Positions 45,893 through 49,122 of a stretch of 49,122 nucleotides of DNA are shown one piece after another. Numbering within the stretch: position 1 is the first letter of the stretch; every line of letters begins with the position of its first letter. Below the pieces are notes generated by a model. It did not search any database, was not told where the DNA came from, and worked only from the letters and a program-made list of their open reading frames with translations. Source of the DNA: JAWOFN01 sp046497505 [NCBI: bacterium] (lineage in GTDB: Bacteria; Blakebacterota; Blakebacteria; Blakebacterales); NCBI GenBank assembly GCA_046497505.1, contig JAWOFN010000055.1, positions 1 to 49,122 on the forward strand. The letters are read 5' to 3'. A program made the position numbers and the translations under genes.

Positions 45893-46688
45893 CTTCGAGG
45901 GTGCGGGAGACGTCGTAGATGAGTATCTCGTCGATCCGCTCCATCTCCCGCGAAGAAGCCAGGAGCAGCCCGAGGTTGCAGATGTTGTTGATGCGCCGGG
46001 GGATCCCGCCGCTCAGGTCGTGGACGAGTTCGAAGGCGCGGTCGGTGAAGATGGCATCGTCCGCTCCGGCTGTGCTGAGTCGGTGGCGGACATAGGCGGC
46101 GGTGTCCTCCTCGGTGAAGGGTCCCAGATGGGCCCGGATGGCCAAACGCTGGGCGAAGGGCTTGTTGAGGTCCACTTTCAGCCCCAGCTCGGGCTGTCCC
46201 ACCAGGAAGAGGCTCAAAAGGGTCCGACCCTCGAACTGGTAGTTGAGGAGGAGCCGGATCTCCTCGAAGGTCTCCTTGCGCTCGATGATATGTGCCTCAT
46301 CGATGATCAGGACGGTCTGGCGCCCGTCCCGATAGTTGTCCACGAGGGTCTCCTCCAGCTTGTTGACCACGTCTGCCTTGTTCTGGGGTACCGGGCTGAG
46401 CCCCATCTTGATCAGGATCATCCGGAGGAGTTCGAGGTCGTCGAGCTGGGGGTTCGAGACGGTGACGAAACGGTAGTTCGTACGGTCCAGACGGGAACGG
46501 AGGAGGTTGACCAGCAGGGTCTTGCCGCAGCCGAACACACCGGTGACCAGCCCGGCACCCATGTCGTTCTGGACGCAGAAGAGCATCCGGGTGAGGGTCT
46601 CCTCGTGCTGGGGAGAGTGGTAGTAGAAATCCGGGTCGGGCGTGTTCTTGAAGGGCATCCGCTCCATGCCCCAGGTGTCCAGGTACAT
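45882..46688 (-). CDS. ExeA/GspA-like AAA+ ATPase
   Basis: A 268-residue AAA+ protein: Walker A GVFGCGKT (50-57), Walker B TVLIIDEAH, and the C-terminal SGGIPRRINNICNLGLL segment that marks the ExeA/GspA family. Relatives occur with type II secretion (ExeA) and in exopolysaccharide loci, where a subfamily accompanies exosortase genes. No exosortase or secretin is in this window. ATG 46688 is preceded by GAGGAAA-rich sequence on the minus strand. The gene overlaps the next by 11 bases, while a 107-base gap separates it from the glycosyltransferases. Confidence 0.85.
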   Translation of the reverse strand: MYLDTWGMERMPFKNTPDPDFYYHSPQHEETLTRMLFCVQNDMGAGLVTGVFGCGKTLLVNLLRSRLDRTNYRFVTVSNPQLDDLELLRMILIKMGLSPVPQNKADVVNKLEETLVDNYRDGRQTVLIIDEAHIIERKETFEEIRLLLNYQFEGRTLLSLFLVGQPELGLKVDLNKPFAQRLAIRAHLGPFTEEDTAAYVRHRLSTAGADDAIFTDRAFELVHDLSGGIPRRINNICNLGLLLASSREMERIDEILIYDVSRTLEGEY

Positions 46689-46795
46689 CGATGTCCGCCT
46701 TGTATCGGAGGAAACCAGCCTTAGGGGACTCTGTCATTGATATCCTATCCTGGGGGCGCGGTCCACCATGAGCTGGTTCCGGCGCCTCTCCCCCT

Positions 46796-47959
46796 TCATG
46801 CCCTCTCATCCGAAAGACGGCGGTAGAGCGCGATGTGGTCGCTCACCACCCGTTCCCGGCTGTAGCGGTCGAGCAGGTGCTCCCCTTCCCGGACCAGCCG
46901 CTCTCTGGCTTCCCGGTCCCGGATCAGGTCCCGCAGCCTCGCAGCCAGTGCCTCCGGGTCCTTAGGGGGGACCAGCATACCCGCCCTGCCCTCCTCCACG
47001 ACGGTGGGCACCCCCCCGACCCGGGTGGCGATGACCGCCAGATGGGCTGCGAAGGCCTCCAGTATGACCCGTCCGAATCCCTCGTTCACGGAAGTGAGGG
47101 CGAAGATGTCTGCCAGCGGGAGCAGGTCGGGTACATCCTCCCGATGCCCCAGGAACCGCACGCGTCCCCCGACCCCGAGCTGCTCGGAGAGGGTTTCCAG
47201 CACATCCCGGTCCGGCCCGTCCCCGATGAACCAGCACGACCAGTCCAGCCCCCCGGGCAGCAGGGCCAGGGCATGGAGGAGGGTCGCCTGGTCCTTCACC
47301 GGCACCAGACGGCCGACGTTCACGATCACGACCTCGTCCTCGCCGATCCCGCGCTTCCTCCTGCCCTCCTGTCTCCGTTCTTCGGGCGGGGACCGATAGG
47401 GTGCGGGGTCGATGCTCACGGGGATCTGGACGTGCTGGGAGGGCTCTCCGATACCGGCCTCCAGGTAGCTCCGTGACTCCTCGGGTGTGAGACCGACGAT
47501 GGCGTGGGTCCAGCGGGCCGCCCTGCGTTCCAGGGCGGTGAAGAGGCGGCGCTTCCACCCGGTGAAATAGCCCTCCAGGATGGTGCCGTGGGGGGAATAG
47601 ACCCGGACCGGGACCCCGGCCAGGACCCCTGCCAGACGTCCGATGAAGCCCCCCTTGCTGGTATGGGTATGGACCACCCGATGGCCGCCCCGCAGCATGA
47701 TCCGCCGCAGGGTGAACAGGGCGGTGAGGTCCTTCAGGGGGTGGGGGTCCCGGACCAGGGAGGGCACCACGTGGAGGGGGATGTCCAGAGTCCGGGCGGC
47801 ATCCAGCATGTCCCGGGCGGGCGGTTCGGTCAGCCCGGTGGCCAGTTCCACCTCGAGTCCCCGCTCATGGAGACCCTCCAGCAGGGGGAGGAGCGAGAGG
47901 GGCACCCCCCCGGCCTCCAAACGGGTCACCACGTGGAGAACCGGTCCGGGCAGGCTCAT
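46796..47959 (-). CDS. GT4-type glycosyltransferase (GT-B fold)
   Basis: A 387-residue retaining-type glycosyltransferase. The N-terminal domain has LHVVTRLEAGGVPLSLLPL and VVHTHTSKGGFIGRLAG; the C-terminal GT-B domain has IVNVGRLVPVKDQATLLHAL, FIGDGPDRDVLE, VRFLGHREDVPDLL and the nucleotide-sugar EGFGRVILEAFA, EVGGVP-like motif (RVGGVPTVVE). The chosen start overlaps the upstream glycosyltransferase stop by 4 bases. Donor and acceptor sugars are not predictable. Confidence 0.9.
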   Translation of the reverse strand: MSLPGPVLHVVTRLEAGGVPLSLLPLLEGLHERGLEVELATGLTEPPARDMLDAARTLDIPLHVVPSLVRDPHPLKDLTALFTLRRIMLRGGHRVVHTHTSKGGFIGRLAGVLAGVPVRVYSPHGTILEGYFTGWKRRLFTALERRAARWTHAIVGLTPEESRSYLEAGIGEPSQHVQIPVSIDPAPYRSPPEERRQEGRRKRGIGEDEVVIVNVGRLVPVKDQATLLHALALLPGGLDWSCWFIGDGPDRDVLETLSEQLGVGGRVRFLGHREDVPDLLPLADIFALTSVNEGFGRVILEAFAAHLAVIATRVGGVPTVVEEGRAGMLVPPKDPEALAARLRDLIRDREARERLVREGEHLLDRYSRERVVSDHIALYRRLSDERA

Positions 47960-49122
47960 CGGAGACCCTCCACCATACGGACCAAATCGGCGGCGGTCCG
48001 ATCCCAGCCGTAACGCTCCTCCACGTGGCGGCGGGCCCGGAGGCCCAGTTTCCGAAGCTCCCCGCGCCCCCTCGCCGCGAGCGATGCCATCACATCGGCC
48101 AGGGCCCCGCCGGATACCGAGGCGGCCACCAGCGCGGGCATGAAGGGTGTGAGCAGCTCGGTGTTCCCCCCCACCGGTGTGGCGGCGGTCACGGTCCCGC
48201 TGGCCATGGCCTCCAGGGTCACCAGTCCGAGTCCCTCCAGTTCCCGGCTCGGCATCACCACCGTGTCGGAAGCGGCCAGGGCATCGGGGAGCATCCCGTC
48301 ATCCAGGTATCCGGTGAAGAGGACCCGCTCGGATATCCCCGCGGTCCGGGCCCCGGCCTCCAGCGCGGTCCGCATCGGGCCGGAGCCGGCAATTACCAGC
48401 AGGCTCCCCGGGTGTTCGGGGGCGAGGCGGGCGAACGCCTGGAGGAGGAGGTCCACCCCGGTGCGGGGTACCAGCCGCCGGACGGTGAAGAAGACCAGAG
48501 ACTCTTCCGGCCATCCCAGCCGGCGGCGGAGGGCAGCGACATCGTCGCGGGGGCGGAACCGCTCCAGGTCGACACCGGGGGTGACCCGACGCGGGTGGGG
48601 CAGGGAGGGGTGCTCTTCGGTGAAGAGACGCTCCATGGTCTCGCTGAACACCGCGGTTCGGTCGGCGGCCCGGACCGCCCTCCGCTCGATCCCCCGCCGG
48701 AGGAGGGCGGCGGGTCTCCCCAGGGGTCCGCTCCCCGAGGCGGCCAGGTACTCGCGGCCCCAGGGACCGTGGAAGAAATAGAGGGAAGGGACGCCGGCCC
48801 TTCTCAAAGGACGTGCCGCGGCGAGACCGGCCAGGGGCTGGTGGAGGACCGCGGCGTCCACACCCTCCTCGACGGTGCGGCGGACCAGGCGGCGCAGCTT
48901 CCCCGGGACCTGGAGGAGGCCGAGGGATCCCATCCTCTCTTCCAGGGGGAGGGAGCGCACCCGCAGACCCCGCCAGGTACCGTCGGGGGGCAGGGAATCG
49001 TTCATGCGCCCCGTGACCCAGACCACCTCGTCCCCTCGACCCATGAGCCGCATGGCGGTCTCGACCAGGACCACGGTCATCCCCCCCAGGGGATCGGCGG
49101 CTGCCCGGTCGCTTGCCATGAG
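47956..49122 (-). CDS. GT4-type glycosyltransferase, 5'-partial
   Basis: A second GT-B enzyme whose frame runs to the right edge; the ATG at 49119 is probably internal, because the family's first beta-strand (before the GGMTVVLVETAMRLMGRGDEV segment) is missing. At least 388 residues are visible. Features: YFFHGPWGREYL, VTPGVDLERFRPRDD, VFFTVRRLVPRTGVDLLLQA, VIAGSGPMRTALE, VLFTGYLDDGMLPDAL, and ELEGLGLVTLEAMASG with the catalytic Glu, then TPVGGNTELL. It is co-transcribed with the next glycosyltransferase. Confidence 0.88.
   Translation of the reverse strand, partial: LMASDRAAADPLGGMTVVLVETAMRLMGRGDEVVWVTGRMNDSLPPDGTWRGLRVRSLPLEERMGSLGLLQVPGKLRRLVRRTVEEGVDAAVLHQPLAGLAAARPLRRAGVPSLYFFHGPWGREYLAASGSGPLGRPAALLRRGIERRAVRAADRTAVFSETMERLFTEEHPSLPHPRRVTPGVDLERFRPRDDVAALRRRLGWPEESLVFFTVRRLVPRTGVDLLLQAFARLAPEHPGSLLVIAGSGPMRTALEAGARTAGISERVLFTGYLDDGMLPDALAASDTVVMPSRELEGLGLVTLEAMASGTVTAATPVGGNTELLTPFMPALVAASVSGGALADVMASLAARGRGELRKLGLRARRHVEERYGWDRTAADLVRMVEGLR

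Overview
The window is 49.1 kb of GC-rich chromosome running out from a replication origin. It looks like a Gram-negative-type (diderm) bacterium: it carries an Omp85-type outer-membrane barrel, three periplasmic parvulin-type chaperones with two lipoprotein signals, FtsEX with an EnvC-like partner, and a sigma-54 enhancer-binding regulator. Gene order and style suggest Gemmatimonadota or a neighbouring FCB-type lineage. That is a guess from context; no 16S rRNA gene or marker phylogeny is available here.

Region 1 (1-9.6 kb) is the origin and its housekeeping cluster: dnaA - oriC - dnaN - recF - dciA (DUF721) - gyrB - gyrA - rex, all on the + strand with mostly overlapping starts and stops. 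dnaA enters from the left edge and is interrupted by an in-frame TAG at 390-392, exactly where related DnaA proteins have a Glu codon. oriC (1092-1530) holds four DnaA boxes and a triplet-repeat stretch resembling a DnaA-trio element. A second non-coding region downstream of rex holds another perfect DnaA box and a 15-mer nearly identical to one in oriC.

Region 2 (9.6-28.3 kb) is about envelope building and repair: a bactofilin-like/Omp85 fusion, a LiaF-like membrane protein, a DUF4390 protein, an NtrY/NtrC-type two-component pair, mfd, three consecutive parvulin chaperones, pdxA, ftsE-ftsX-envC-like, and holB. Many genes share 4-nt ATGA/GTGA overlaps, so long stretches are probably co-transcribed.

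Region 3 (28.4-39.2 kb) holds translation and general metabolism: metG, tatD, rsmA, a polytopic membrane protein, rdgB, four tRNA genes (Pro, Arg, His, Glu) flanking a lone minus-strand hypothetical gene, the Fe-S carrier mrp, proline dehydrogenase, class I aldolase, a Rossmann-fold gene remnant and a periplasmic TPR protein.

Region 4 (39.2-49.1 kb) is entirely on the minus strand and reads as a surface-polysaccharide locus: two GT-B glycosyltransferases, an ExeA-like ATPase, a membrane protein with a PHP-like domain, WbqC, a PIG-L deacetylase, a DegT aminotransferase and a WecA/TagO-like polyprenyl-phosphate sugar-phosphate transferase, ending in an HD-GYP protein that could link the locus to cyclic-di-GMP. 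The last glycosyltransferase runs off the right edge.
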